Positions 36,236-47,885 of a stretch of 64,000 nt of DNA are shown in pieces. Below the pieces are notes generated by a model. It was given only the letters and a program-made list of their open reading frames with translations, was not told where the DNA came from and did not search any database. Position numbers and translations under genes: made by a program. Positions within the stretch are counted from its first letter, which is position 1. Each line of letters begins with the position of its first letter. Source of the stretch: Marsupella aquatica (Eukaryota > Marchantiophyta); NCBI GenBank assembly GCA_973895155.1, contig OZ316893.1, positions 22,754,001-22,818,000 on the forward strand, written 5' to 3'.

Positions 36236-38629
36236 GCGCAAAGGGCAACACCTTGGGGGGACTAAAGTTCAAAAGTGCCCAGCACAATCATAGGAGCCCT
36301 TTTTGAATTCCATTCACAAAGAGAGGATGGAACTAGAGGCCAAAAGCACAACACCAGGGGGGACTAAAGGTCAAAAGTGCCCAACACAACCAGGGGGGCC
36401 AGCAGCAGGACAAACATCAAGCTTTTCAAACAAAAGTCAGCCCAAACAAGCTATTTAACTACTGAAGCAGGAGAAGCACACTCTATAAGACTGGCCACTG
36501 CTCAGGATCCAGCATTATAATATTTCTCCTTCCTTACATATTTGTGTGGACAGTTTTACATCTCATTCCTCTTAAAAGGCAGAAAACACACCAATTTTAC
36601 TAACAACAGCCAAACAAAGTAAACAGTGTTAACAAATTGGGTGAAATAAAAGGTCATAGCTGTTGTTAACCCAAAGTAGAAGTAAATTCCTGAACCCACA
36701 CAAGGTTGATGCATGAAACTCTTTGGAGGTCCCCGTGGAGATCATGACACAAGGTTGATTCATGAAACTCTGAGGAGGTCATCCGGTAGTGCTGTGAATT
36801 CAATGCTGTCTTACTCTGGTAGTACTCCAAGAGAACTGTGGATGACTTAGTCGAGCAACACACATCCCCAACCCCTAGCCTTCTGGCAATTTCAGTCCCC
36901 GTATATATTACAATCCTGAATAGTTCAACTAAGAGATGATGCTCACGCACCTTGGATCCATGCCTAAATAAGACTTTACTCACCTTGATTTAGCATCATT
37001 GCAAGCAATCATTCTTTGGGCTCTCATCTGTATCTATTTGGAGGTGGGAAGTTAGTGTCAATGATTTTGTTCATATCACTGCAGCCCCCTAAAAGGTGAA
37101 CTCTAGGGGGTTGTTATTACGGAGAAGGGAATCAAATCAAAATTTTGCATGACTATCAATTCACTTGATGGTGATTGAACTGATAAGTATTAGCACCAAG
37201 AGTTGGAAAGGAAGGAATATCGGTTCATCCTTTGGGCTCTCATCTTATATTGCTCTAGGGGTGAACTCAAGCAGCCTGTTTAATCTGGATTTTCAGCTTG
37301 TTGCTGATGGAAATGATGAGTATTTTAATGGAGGGTTTCAAAGGAAGGAGAAATGTGGTATTACTGGCTTTACTGGAAAGTAGGTGCAACTCTGAATGAT
37401 GAAAAATCAACCAGGCTTTACTTCTTCTCTTGTGGTGGGAAGTATGGTACTGATGCCAATTTTACCGGAAGAAGAGGATTTTTGGAAAAAGAAGCCTGGA
37501 TAGACCATTTGGAGAGAGGAATTCCAGGCCAGATCTTGTGGGCTTTATAAGAGAGTGAGGCCACAGGCCTATCACTTGTGTTAGAGTACCTGATCCACAG
37601 GTCCATTGACATGCTTCCTCGCATGCTTCCTCGTATGCTTCCTGACCAAAAATAGTGGTCATGTAGTGCATTTAATACTTCTTTATGACACAGGGATGTG
37701 CGTTGCCTTGTGGTGACTGGCTGCCTGGATTGCCCACTTCCGGACAGAATGAGAGGTCCTTTCAAAGTACCACCCCAAGAGGTGGTCCAAACTTTGACCC
37801 AAACTACACTGTCCCCATAAGCATTTTGGGGACCCACTCCATGTAGGATTGGGATATTTCTTGCACCTCTCAATTTCATGTATAGCAAAAGTGGAGTTAT
37901 GAATTGACATGAACAATCACAATGGAATCTATAAGTAAACTTCTGGATGGACTGGTCTTCACTCCAAGTCCACATATTTGTACCTCTCAATTTCATGTAG
38001 AGCAAGAATGGACTGGTCAATTGATATGACGGGTCACGGGCAGACAGAATGGTCTCTCCAAATGACAAAATTTTATTTTATTTTTGTCAATGAAGATAAA
38101 TAATTTTGTTTGGGTCCACTCAATGTCCATTTCTTTCTCTGATGTGAGTCCTGGTAGAATACTGTACATTGTGTGAAAATTGTCTAACCTGTGGTTGTGG
38201 GTTAAAGATGAATGGCCAGGATTGGTTCTTGAGTGCGTTGTTGAATGCATGCTTGCAAATGCTACAGTTTGACTGGAGTTGGGGGCCACCAATGTGGTCC
38301 CATTAGGGGGTCCCAAATATTTGTCTGGAGAGTTGGTTTTAGAGGATGGTGTAGTTAAATGTGCAGATGATCACCCTCAGCCTAGCCCACACACTCCTCC
38401 CAGTATGGGATTTTATCATTTCCCAGGCAGTGATACTTCTTTATGGTCGGTCTACTGGCCAAATTTGAACTCAAACCATGCAGGGCCTTGTCGGCTCACT
38501 TTTCTTTATGAGTGCTCGGGGGAGAGATATAGTTGATGAACCCCCAAAATGAAAAATGCTACTTGATGGACCCCATGAGTGATCGAGATAGTTGATAGAC
38601 CTTCCTTGAAAGAGACCATTTTATAAATT
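36236..38629. other. Intergenic
   Basis: No supported gene. A 216-codon minus-strand open frame at 37418-38068 includes a direct repeat at 37866-38030: CACCTCTCAATTTCATGTA and a near copy about 115 bp on, giving LLYMKLRG twice in that frame. Near 37608-37642 the 12-base ATGCTTCCTCGC-type unit occurs three times. A short piece at 38385-38440 (CCTAGCCCACAC ... TTTTATCATTTCC) recurs at about 41550-41610. Confidence 0.45.
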
Positions 38630-41320
38630 TTGATTGTTTCCCCCGCGAAAAACCCCACGGGAAGGGCGAACAGAGAAGGCCCAAAAAGGCCAGACAACAG
38701 ACCCCGCCACAGGGTAACCCCCACGAGTGTAGGGGCAGACCAAGGGCACAGGCCCAACAAGCACAAAAAAGCACAGGGAAAAAGAGCCACATCAACCACC
38801 TACACATCACATGGGCAATGAATCACATCACAAACACCAGCCAGTCACATCCCAGTGACGATGCAGCCGCTGCCAAAAGAGAGCCAACCCCTACGCCTCT
38901 CATCAATCCAGGCTTTGGCCCTAAGAAGTCTGGTGCATTTCCTACCCAGAAGAGAACGGCGACTAACCGCATACAGATTCTCAACCGCCTCAGTAAGAAC
39001 CAGGCCCAAATCAAATGAGCGTCTGTCATGCAATTGGAACATATGTGTGTTCCGCCCCATCCAAAGCAGCCACAGAATTTGATGCAAAACAAAAAGTTGT
39101 GCAACCTGCTTCTCATCTTTCCCACAAGCAGCCTCCAACAAGACATTCAGACCACGACCGAATGGCATACCCAATCCACTAAGAAAAGCATGACATATGC
39201 TCCAGCTTCTAACTGCATGTGTACATCTGAAAAAAATATGGGGAATAGTCTCCAATACCCTGCAGCAAAGTTTGCAATCTCCATTGCTTACATCGATTCT
39301 GAGCACACGCTCTCCAGAGAAAAGACCCCCAACAATAGTTCTCCATATAAAGGTCTTGCCTCTGACTGGCAAATCAGAGCTCCATAGCTTGGTCCATCCC
39401 ACATTCCAAACCAGCTCCGGTTGGGAGAGAGACCAAATCCTGTTAAGCCTCTCATGAGTAGAGGTCTTGGGTCTCAAAAAATCATATACTCGACAGTTCT
39501 CAATCCTGAAGTTCCTCAGACTGACTCCCGCGTTGTCACTCCAGCGCCATTGCTTGGCATACAGGAAGTATTCAGTACAACAGAAATTTGTGCTCCACAG
39601 ATGCTCCAAGAAAGACCTGGCCAACAGCCAATGGTCAGCCGAAATATTTCGAATGTTGTGCCATCTCAAAGGAAGGTCCTTCCAGCATCCGTCCTCCGCC
39701 GACCTCGGGGGGGTCACTATATGGAGGGTCATACATCGCGTGCGACGTTTTAGGGTTTGACCCCCCTAACTTTAAAGTGAAAAATATTTTTTTGCAAAGC
39801 CCTTTCTTTCTTAAAATTTTGTCATTTTTTATTAAAAAACCCCTAAAAACTTTATAGAAAGTATTTTTTGCAATTAAATAGGCCTATGTGTTCTTTAAAG
39901 TCGACCAATCAATAAAACATGCCCTATGTGTTCTTCCACCAAACTTTGGAAGTCTTCCGCCACACCCATTTAAATGGGCCTATACTTCGTCGCACGTGAT
40001 GTGTCACTTCCGTGGAAGTGACCCCCCCGAGCCGCCGACCATCCATCCCCAACAGTCCTCATTCCCAGTCTGCCACAAATCGCAGCAATAGTCGTAATAG
40101 TCGCATTGGGCAGCGAATTGAAGCCAACCATGCATCTAAGAGTGTCAGTGATGCTCCACCTCGCTGGCGGTCCCATTCGTCCAGGTTCAAATGAAAGATG
40201 AGCCCTAACCAGTTCCCAACTCTTCCACAAACCTGCCGTGTAAGGTAGACCACTAAATGAACGAGGTGAACAGAGTAAGAGTTGGTCTTGGAAGGAATAG
40301 CCATTTCTTCTAATAACCTTATAGTTCATCCATCCCATCAACGATAAGTTTGCTGCCAACATCCGAGACCATTCCAGCTCCGGGGAATTAAGTGCCTTAG
40401 TGAACCATTGTGAAAGCAGAGCATCAGAGTGGCTACGAAAATCCCTGAATCCTAGTCCACCCTCCACCCTTGGACGTGCCATCCTATCCCAAGCCACCAG
40501 AGGAATTTTCTTGCTAATCCAGCTGAGGCTTTGCAGTACATAACATGATAAATAGGGATAACAAGCAAGACTTGCTTCACAAGCAGGGAACATCCGGTGA
40601 AAGAGAGTAACTTGTTTGACCATGCTGACAGCCTAGAGCTGATCTTATCGAGGCAGAACTTGTGGAGTTGCTCTGAACGCAGCCCCACTCCCAATGGAGC
40701 ACTAAGGTACTTTTGAATCTCCCCTCTCCCGCTAATAAGGCAACCTGTTTTTCTCAGCCACTCTGGTACAATCTCCATAGCCAAGGGAATCACCACTGAT
40801 TTCTCCAGATTCAGCTTCACACCGGTGGTTGTCTCATAGCATTCCAGGGCAGTTTTTGTATCCTCAAAATCCTGTTTTGTAGCCGGGATAAACATCCCCA
40901 CGTCATCCGCAAAGAGTCTATAGCAAATCTTGAAATCCTTTGTAATCTGCAACCCATTTAATCGTCCTCCTTCCATCTCCGCAGCAAGAAAATCCATGAG
41001 TGGCTGCGTGGAAATCACAAAAAGCAGCGGCGACAGGGGGCAGCCCTGTCGAACACCACGTTTCAGCTCAAAGGGGTTAGAGAGGAAGCCATTCACCAGA
41101 GCACGAGAAGAAGCCTGTGCCAGCAACGCTTTTACTAACATAATAAATCGTCCACTAATCCCTAACAAGTGCATGCAATCCCAAATATAATCCTGACAAA
41201 CTCTGTCAAACGCCTTCTCAAAATCAAGCTTCAAGAACAAGGCTTCTCTCTTCCGGTTGTGCACCCAATCACAGTACTTGATAGACCTTAAAATCAACTT
41301 ACCCAAAACCTCATGGGTCT
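38630..41320 (-). mobile_element. L1-type LINE, 5'-truncated and broken
   Basis: On the minus strand 41306-40452 encodes reverse transcriptase: LFLKLDFEKAFDRV, RGVRQGCPLSPLLF, the catalytic FADD, and VKLNLEKS. A one-base frameshift near 40500-40560 moves the frame to 40623-39970 (ISKKIPLVAWDRMARPRVEG, GLGFRDF). After the MITE at 39704-40031 the frame resumes at 39732 to 38845 with a zf-RVT domain (KLWSSDLPVRGKTFIWRTI ... CKLCCRVLETIPHIFFRC). This order is typical of plant L1-type LINE ORF2. The apurinic endonuclease region and ORF1 are absent: the 5' end stops near 41320. Boundaries are approximate; no clear poly(A) tail or target duplication was found. Confidence 0.9.
39704..40031. mobile_element. 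328-bp MITE inserted in the LINE
   Basis: The element has perfect 15-bp terminal inverted repeats (CTCGGGGGGGTCACT at 39704-39718; reverse complement at 40017-40031), extending with mismatches to about 45 bp through GCGTGCGACG / GTCGCACGTGA. It is flanked by direct copies of CCGCCGAC (39696-39703 and 40032-40039), or 9 bp if the shared C is counted. An 8-9 bp target duplication fits hAT or Mutator-like families. The AT-rich interior has no coding capacity. Confidence 0.9.
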
Positions 41321-42818
41321 GTCAAGTATACCTTTTGTGGTTGGGGCATCCTTCAATAATCAGGGACGTCACTAAATATATGATAAGATTCTATCACCAC
41401 CCGCGACAGCCGTTGAAGTTACAAATTAACAGCCAGGCTTAATTCTTGAATTAATAATAGGGCATCTCAAATATAGTCCCTGGGTCTCATGGCAGTACGA
41501 GTGTAGATTTGGAGGGGCATGTGCAAAAAATGTGTAGCACTCCCTGAGCCTAGCCCGCACCCTCATGGCCCCAGGATTTCACCATTTCTTGATAGCCAGT
41601 TCCCCCCAACAGCGGCCTGGCTGTCATGGGACCAGGCACGGGACTGAAAAACAATTACTCCAAAGGCCTCTAGACAAATCAAAACATCATCCGCAAACAA
41701 ATTAACTCAAACAGTCTCTACACCAATTGAAATCATCCAGGGTCAAGTCCATTGCGGGCACTGACCCTATTTTACTAGATTATAGCAAAATGGGTCTATA
41801 TTGGGGTCTATATTTGAGACTCCCTACTACATGGTAGGCATGGGTGAGGCAGACCTCAGTTTGAGCCCCCTAATTTTTTGGGCCCTACTTCTACAACCAC
41901 TTTTGTGGGTCAGCTCTCGCCACCAAAAAATAGAAGCTACCATTAGAATCTTTCAGCTAAGACCGTCGATAGCCAAGATGAACGGCGAGGATGTATTGCT
42001 GAAGGTATGCTCGTCAAATGCGACACGAATGACGGGAGTTGGGGCCCACTCTTCTGGGGGGCCCCGTAACAAAGGAAGACCAGCTATGGAGAATGGAGAT
42101 GGCGGTTCATGAAGTTTGACAGTTTCGGGAGGGGGAATTGGAGGGGACAGGTGACACACACTTTCGGGAGGGGGAATTGGAGGGGACAGGTGACACACAC
42201 GCAAGAGACGCATCAACTGATCAACATTGTTTAGATCTGCGGGAGAGAGCTACAGTCCTCATCCACTGCACTTGACTTGACTTGAGGTTTCAGTTAGTGC
42301 AAGCAACGCCAATTCAGCAGGACTGGACGCAAGACTGAGCAAAACTGTGGTCGCTGGACTGACTGCTGAGCCCAGAGTCCATAGTGGCACAGGCTGGCTT
42401 CTGCAGCTCTCTCCCGCAGATCTCTCTGCTCTTTTTGGTGCGGATTTTGAGCTGGCGCAGGACGTGGACTGGTGAAGAACGGTTGCTTTGAAAAGTGGTG
42501 GGTGAGTTGTGCAGCCAGTCGATTGTTTGTTGGTTGCTGCCTTTGAGCTCCGAGGGGGGCACCACCACCAAATAACGAGAAAATCAAGGTGGAAGGAAAC
42601 GATTTGCCGATAGTTGGAGTTGGTCAGTGACAGGGATTCCGTTGCAGGAGAGGTTCTCTCACCAAGTGGAAGGAAGGACTCGTTAGGATTTGGGAATCAA
42701 GAGCTCGAATTGGAAGTCAAGTGGGAGGACGTCAGATTGGAAAGACTAGCTGGTGGCCCGCTGTTGCGTTTGAATAAGATACAAAGGGATTTCCTACAGG
42801 ACGGAAAGGGAAGGGAAG
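41321..42818. other. Intergenic and upstream region of RALF gene 1
   Basis: No supported gene. 41321-42120 is unique sequence between the LINE and the RALF gene. 42200-42818 probably holds the promoter and 5' UTR of the RALF gene, but no TATA box can be placed with confidence. Confidence 0.45.
42123..42200. repeat. 39-bp exact tandem duplication
   Basis: TTTCGGGAGGGGGAATTGGA starts at 42123 and at 42162. The two 39-bp copies, each ending GACAGGTGACACACAC, are identical. They lie about 620 bp upstream of the RALF start codon, so they may fall in its promoter. Confidence 0.95.
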
Positions 42819-43244
42819 ATGGGACGTTTTGGGATGCAGAGATGTGCCGGTTTCGTGGTGGTGCTGTCGCTTTCAATGTTGGTGTTCTTCAATCAGCACT
42901 CTGCCGCCTTCGACTGGACAACAACCTCTTCTTCTTCAGCCTCTCTTTCCATGGCCGCCGGCTCCAATTCCTACGGCATCGAAGGTCTGCATCAAGGTAA
43001 TATGGTAGTTGGTGAGGAGACGAAGAGGAGACGGCTACAGCAGGTAACCCCTGCTCCTGCTCCAGGACCTTCAGCTGCGGGCAGTGGACAATACATCGGT
43101 TATGGTGTGCTAACAGCAGGTTACGTCCCCTGCCCACCTCAGACCGGACGGTCCTACTATACTTCGTCTTGCCAGTCTGCCTCTGGACCAGTCAACCCTT
43201 ACACTAGAGGCTGCTCCACCATCACCTTGTGTGCAAGGGGTTAG
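42819..43244 (+). CDS. RALF-like peptide hormone precursor 1
   Basis: 141 residues, intronless. A hydrophobic signal peptide covers about 1-30. A variable Ser-rich propeptide leads to RRRL at 70-73, the subtilase (S1P-type) cleavage site of RALF precursors. The mature region has YIGYG at 92-96, the receptor-contact motif (usually YISY), and four conserved Cys at 105, 118, 132 and 138 that form two disulfides. RALFs are secreted and act through CrRLK1L receptor kinases such as FERONIA in growth and cell-wall signalling. The CPPQTGRSYY stretch resembles the RALF34-like group more than RALF1. It differs from its neighbour at 52211 by L for R in the usual ITRC motif. Start chosen as the ATG giving a complete signal peptide. 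Confidence 0.93.
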   Translation: MGRFGMQRCAGFVVVLSLSMLVFFNQHSAAFDWTTTSSSSASLSMAAGSNSYGIEGLHQGNMVVGEETKRRRLQQVTPAPAPGPSAAGSGQYIGYGVLTAGYVPCPPQTGRSYYTSSCQSASGPVNPYTRGCSTITLCARG

Positions 43245-46032
43245 GCGTACCCACTGGGTCGGATCATTTTTTCGTGTGTAATGTATGGAGTAGGGATGCA
43301 TATTTCTTCCTCTCCATGACATTGCAAAGTCACGCATCATCAGCATGATCGTTGGACTGCGTTTGTGCTTCGAAGCTCTCCTTCTTGGTTATGATTGGAT
43401 TCGTGAGCTACATGATGTCCCATGAGCTTTTAGGTGCTGAGCCACTAGCTGAGTCGCTATACAGTATGATCATACTTAAGAACTTATATCCATCGATCGA
43501 TGGACATGCAGCCGAGGGACTTGCCTCTGTTTATGGGATCCCATTATTTGCGAGGTTATCTAGATTCGATAACCTTGTTGGAGGATTAGTTCTGTGAAGG
43601 AAAGCTACTGTTCTTAAATGTTGTGAACGCACATGAATGATGATGGTGCCAACGATTTTTTCAAGTTCAGTGAGACAAATGAAAATTCCAATTGAAATTA
43701 TGGTGGGTTGTGGAGCACGGCTTTGTCTTCTGCTATTGGACAGTCCTCGGTGCCGTAGCGTACCCATCGGGCCTGCATGTTGCTAATTTGTTCATAGTAA
43801 CTATTCAGGCAGCCTTAAGTAAGCCTTAGCTATAGTTGGAGATAATGGTCTTAATTAGCTAAGGTCCTCGTCAATCCCTGAAGCAATACTTTGATCTACG
43901 GTTTAAAGTGCTCACTCTAGAAATCCTTTCTCTTAAAGGCAATAGGTTCTATTCGTTTGGATATGCATCAATGAGAGTGTGTACTGAGGTTGACTCGAAA
44001 AGGATTGAGAAAGGGTTCGAGAAATTTGCCTTGAGCTGTTGCTGGTCTACAGGTGAATCCCCCTTTACAGTTAGCCATCAGAATTGCACTAAGGGCTCTT
44101 TTCTTCTTATCATTCCTGCTGCAGTTGGCTTTACCAGAATTCAGGGGCCCATTTAGGTATAGTGTCTACGGATCCAACAAGGCAAGTAGCTGGCCCAAGT
44201 AAACGCTGAATGAAGTTCTTTATCCTGTCTTTAACATAGATCAATTTAGACCACTTCCAGAAGTGGTCTAAACATTTCCAAACTTAGCTTCCTTCATACA
44301 AAGGCATACAATGAATGTTATTTGAAAAGATTATGGGTCTGGAGTCTGTCCTTAGAACAAGAAGTGGCCCTCCAGTTTTCTTGCCTCAAATCGCAGTGTC
44401 AGTTCTCTTTTTGAATATTTGAAACCTTTTCCACAATTGGTTGTTGAAAAGAATCTTCCTTTCCGTGAGTAGTTTATTTTATAGACGTTCTCTTTCCAGG
44501 GTCTCAATAACCACACTTGGGCTGCTGGTTTGGGAGTACTTTCATGCGGTAATTGTCGCCATGGCTCGTTGGTTTTCTTGAAGTTCATGATTGTTACATC
44601 ACACCTTTCGACGGGCCCACATAGTGATGGAACACCTGACATTCATGAAGGAGAAAGAAAACCTCTCAAGCAGAGACACCTAAGCCTCAATGATGGAAAG
44701 TTGAAAGTCAGGAGGATACGGGGCCCATGATTTGAACGTCTCCTTCGAAAATCTATTTTAATATTGTTTTGTACTAGTGACGATCGTCTGGTCATGTCAT
44801 CAGTAGCGTGAAAACCTGTTTGCATGGATGTCTCGGTCTGTGTAGTGGTCTGTTTCGTATCTAGCTTGAAGGGTTTGTAGGGCATCTAAGTCACTGAAAT
44901 GACTGTTCACATGCACTTGATCTTCTGTGCGAATAAACGGTGACGTCATCCACTTTCCATGCGACCAGTTAGTGTCATGAATGTGTTACCTGTGGCCCGT
45001 TCACCAGAGCACCGAGTGAAGACTTGGAACGGCTTGAAAACCTGTCTCAAGTATTCCTCAAATTTGTAGGACGAAAGTGGACAATACACATTTCTTGAAG
45101 CGAAAAACGGATTTCGCATTATGGATCACGCGAATGAAAACAGGTTCAGGATTTTCACATGCTACAATTCCTCATTTCTATGTAGCGCAGTAGTCAATCC
45201 CAAAATTAGACAACACAGGCAGCAGTGACTGTACTCTGTGTTTGGCATTATCAAGCTTGAATCATGGAGCCTGAGATGGGTACAATGTGTGGACCGATCC
45301 CATCTATTTAAAGCTTCAACCTGGTACGTCTCTGATGAAACCTTCACTCCTGGTCGACCAAATTGTAAAGTGATCATGAATTCACATTTGGTTCTAGAGA
45401 AATATTAATCCGACTGAAGGCAAGGCAGTACTGTACCGATCTTCCCACAAAACCCATTTAACGTATGAAGTTTGCTCCGAGACTCTTTCTGTAACGGGAC
45501 TACCGGTAGTCTGGATGTACATTATCTTTTGCTCTGGATCAATTGGACCCTAGATCCCATCTAGTTCTGTCATGTCCAGATCTTTGGAATGTTACAAAAT
45601 CTGAGGGTAGACGAGAGTATGAGTGGGAGGCCACTTTCTATAGGGTTTCGCCAAGTAGGGTTGGCGAAAGTTGAAATATGATGTTGGGAGATATAGTAGG
45701 GTGTCTTAAAACCGGCAGTGGTTGGAAGCTCTTAATTTATGTCTATTATGTGACACTCTTTATAGGACCAGTTAAAGATTTCAAAAATTGGGGTAGGCAA
45801 CATTGACCTGCCCCATAAGTTAGGGGTTACATAACTAATATCTCTTTTCTTTTATTCTTGGTTAGTGGCCACCCCAAATACACCAGCCAGCACCACATCA
45901 GGCCCAAACCAGCCATCACTACATCAGGTCTAAAGCCCATGTACCTTCATTGGAGCTTTCTGGATTTCCGGGTTTGTACCTAGAGTGATAGAAAAGTTGT
46001 TAGGTTATCGTTCAAATGTGAGCGCAGGTCTT
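43245..46032. other. Intergenic
   Basis: Downstream of RALF gene 1. Only short open frames (up to about 96 codons) with no recognisable motif. No repeats of note. Confidence 0.5.
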
Positions 46033-46198
46033 TCCTTACTGTTGTGGAAGATCAGCTTCCACAACTTCTATGAGAGTTCCCATAACTCTTGTAACTAAGA
46101 CATTATCCTGGTGTATCCTTACTGTTGTGGAAGATCAGCTTCCACAACTTCTATGAGAGTTCCCATAACTCTTGTAACTAAGACATTATCCTGGTGTA
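46033..46198. repeat. 83-bp exact tandem duplication with hairpins
   Basis: Copies at 46033-46115 and 46116-46198 appear identical. Each contains GTTGTGGAAG-ATCAG-CTTCCACAAC, a perfect 10-bp stem with a 5-nt loop, and AGAGTT-CCCAT-AACTCT, a perfect 6-bp stem with a 5-nt loop. Exact identity points to a recent duplication. Confidence 0.95.
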
Positions 46199-46199
46199 G

Positions 46200-47178
46200 T
46201 TGAGCTTCGAGATTCCCTAGTAGGGAGAGGTGTGTCTAATTTGCAAAGTTAGATCATCCTGGATTTAAGGAATACTATTGGATTTGGCAATGAGGTTCTC
46301 AAACAAGTAAAATGCCGGAATTATTGAGTACAATTGTAGTTGGCAATGAGGTTGTCAAAAAGTAAGGAATGCGGCTAATATGGTTCAATCATAAAATCTC
46401 ATCTGTTTTTCTTTACAAGGTAGCAACCAGATTTTGTGGATTTGGCAAAAATTCACAAATAAATGATAGGCCAGGTGACTTCTTTGTTATTAAGAAGTAT
46501 TCTTATACCAAACTGAGCCAGGATATTATCTGGGATGTCTCCCATTTAGAAAAACTTTTTCCTGTCTGTGAGTCTTTATAATCATTTTTCCTTTATCAAT
46601 ATTCAAAACCAAACAAAAATCAATGCTAGTAGTAAATATTGTGTACACATCACATATCTAACTCTGTGGCTGCCACCCTCCCACCACCGCCCCCCCCCCC
46701 CCCCCACCCCACCCCAAATAAAATAAATAAAAATTAAAATAAAATAAAATGTGGTGTGACATTTGACTCTACTCCCATTTACCAATTATTGCAGTGGTGA
46801 TGGTTTCCTTCAAGAATTGTTGATGCCCTTCAAAAGAATGACGGTGGTACCCATCTCAAACTGAAAATCTCTGGGCTAAGTCTGCCCCAATGTTGGCTTT
46901 TGGTCAGGGCCATGGACACAATTTACAAATTATTCATAGGGGTTGACAGTAAGAAATCCGGGAAAAAGCTGGTTTGAGACACCCTATTTTAAGAAGCTTT
47001 GCTGCGGATATGAAGCTGCCTGCTGGCCTGCCAGCCAGCCAATTAGCCAACCGGCCAGCTACATCAAAGAGCATAGACTGACCACAGGGTCTGACCACAC
47101 AAGATGGACAGAGCAACTTTTGAGACCTATACAATTGAAAGATACTATAAGAGTTCACAGCAATCTTTTAAAAACAGT
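46200..47178. other. Intergenic with poly-C run and dispersed repeat
   Basis: A 16-base C run at 46690-46705 is followed by an AAATA-rich microsatellite to about 46750. 46795-46995 is the partner of the dispersed repeat at 27885-28100. No supported gene. Confidence 0.6.
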
Positions 47179-47885
47179 CCATCCAGACCACGTGGGAGAA
47201 GGTCCATTCAAGTTTCCTGTCAAATTTTGTGATCCATTTGGGCTTCTTAATATTCCAGACCACGTTGTTGTGGTTCATTGAAGATTCCTGTCAAATATTG
47301 TGATCCATTTGAGCTTCTTAATACCAGACCACTGTTGTAGTGGTCCATTTAAGTTTCCTGTCAAGTATTGTGATCCATTTGGGCTTGTTAATTCCAGACC
47401 ACGTTGAGGTGGTTCATTGAAGTTTCCTGTCAAAGATTGTGATCCATTTGGGCTTCTTAATTCTAGGCCACATTGTAGTCGCCCATTAAAGTTTCCTGTC
47501 AAATATTTGTATCCATTTGGGCTTCTTAATATTCCAGACCACATTGTAGTGGTCCATTCAAGTTTCCTGTCATATATTGTGATCCATTTGGGAGTTCTTA
47601 GTATTCCATACCACGTTGTTGTGGTTCATTAAAGGTTCCTGTCAGATATTGTGATCCATTTGGGCTTCTTAATTCTAGGCCACATTGTAGTCGTCCATTG
47701 AAGTTTCCTGTCAACTATTTGTATCCATTTGGGCTTCTTAATATTCCAGACCACGTTGAAGTACTCCATTCAAGTTTCCTGTCAAATTTTGTGATCCATT
47801 GTGGCTTCTTTAATATTCCAGACCACGTTGTAGTGGTCCATTCAAGTTTCCTGTCAAACATTGTGGTCCATTGGGGCTTTCTTAA
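47179..47885. repeat. About 70-bp satellite array, 10 copies
   Basis: The marker CCTGTCA (in TTTCCTGTCA) recurs at 47216, 47287, 47357, 47426, 47495, 47566, 47638, 47707, 47778 and 47850, a period of 69-72 bp. Each unit also has GTGGTCCATT, TTGTGATCCATTTGGGCTTC, TTAAT-ATTCCAGACCAC variants. Copies differ at several positions and some carry TTTGTATCC for TTGTGATCC in an alternating way, hinting at higher-order structure. Open frames on both strands across the array are side effects of the repeat. Confidence 0.95.

Noticed and set aside
37418-38068. 216-codon minus-strand frame with LLYMKLRG twice
   Set aside because: The repeat reflects a DNA-level duplication and no domain is recognisable; kept only as a note in the intergenic entry.
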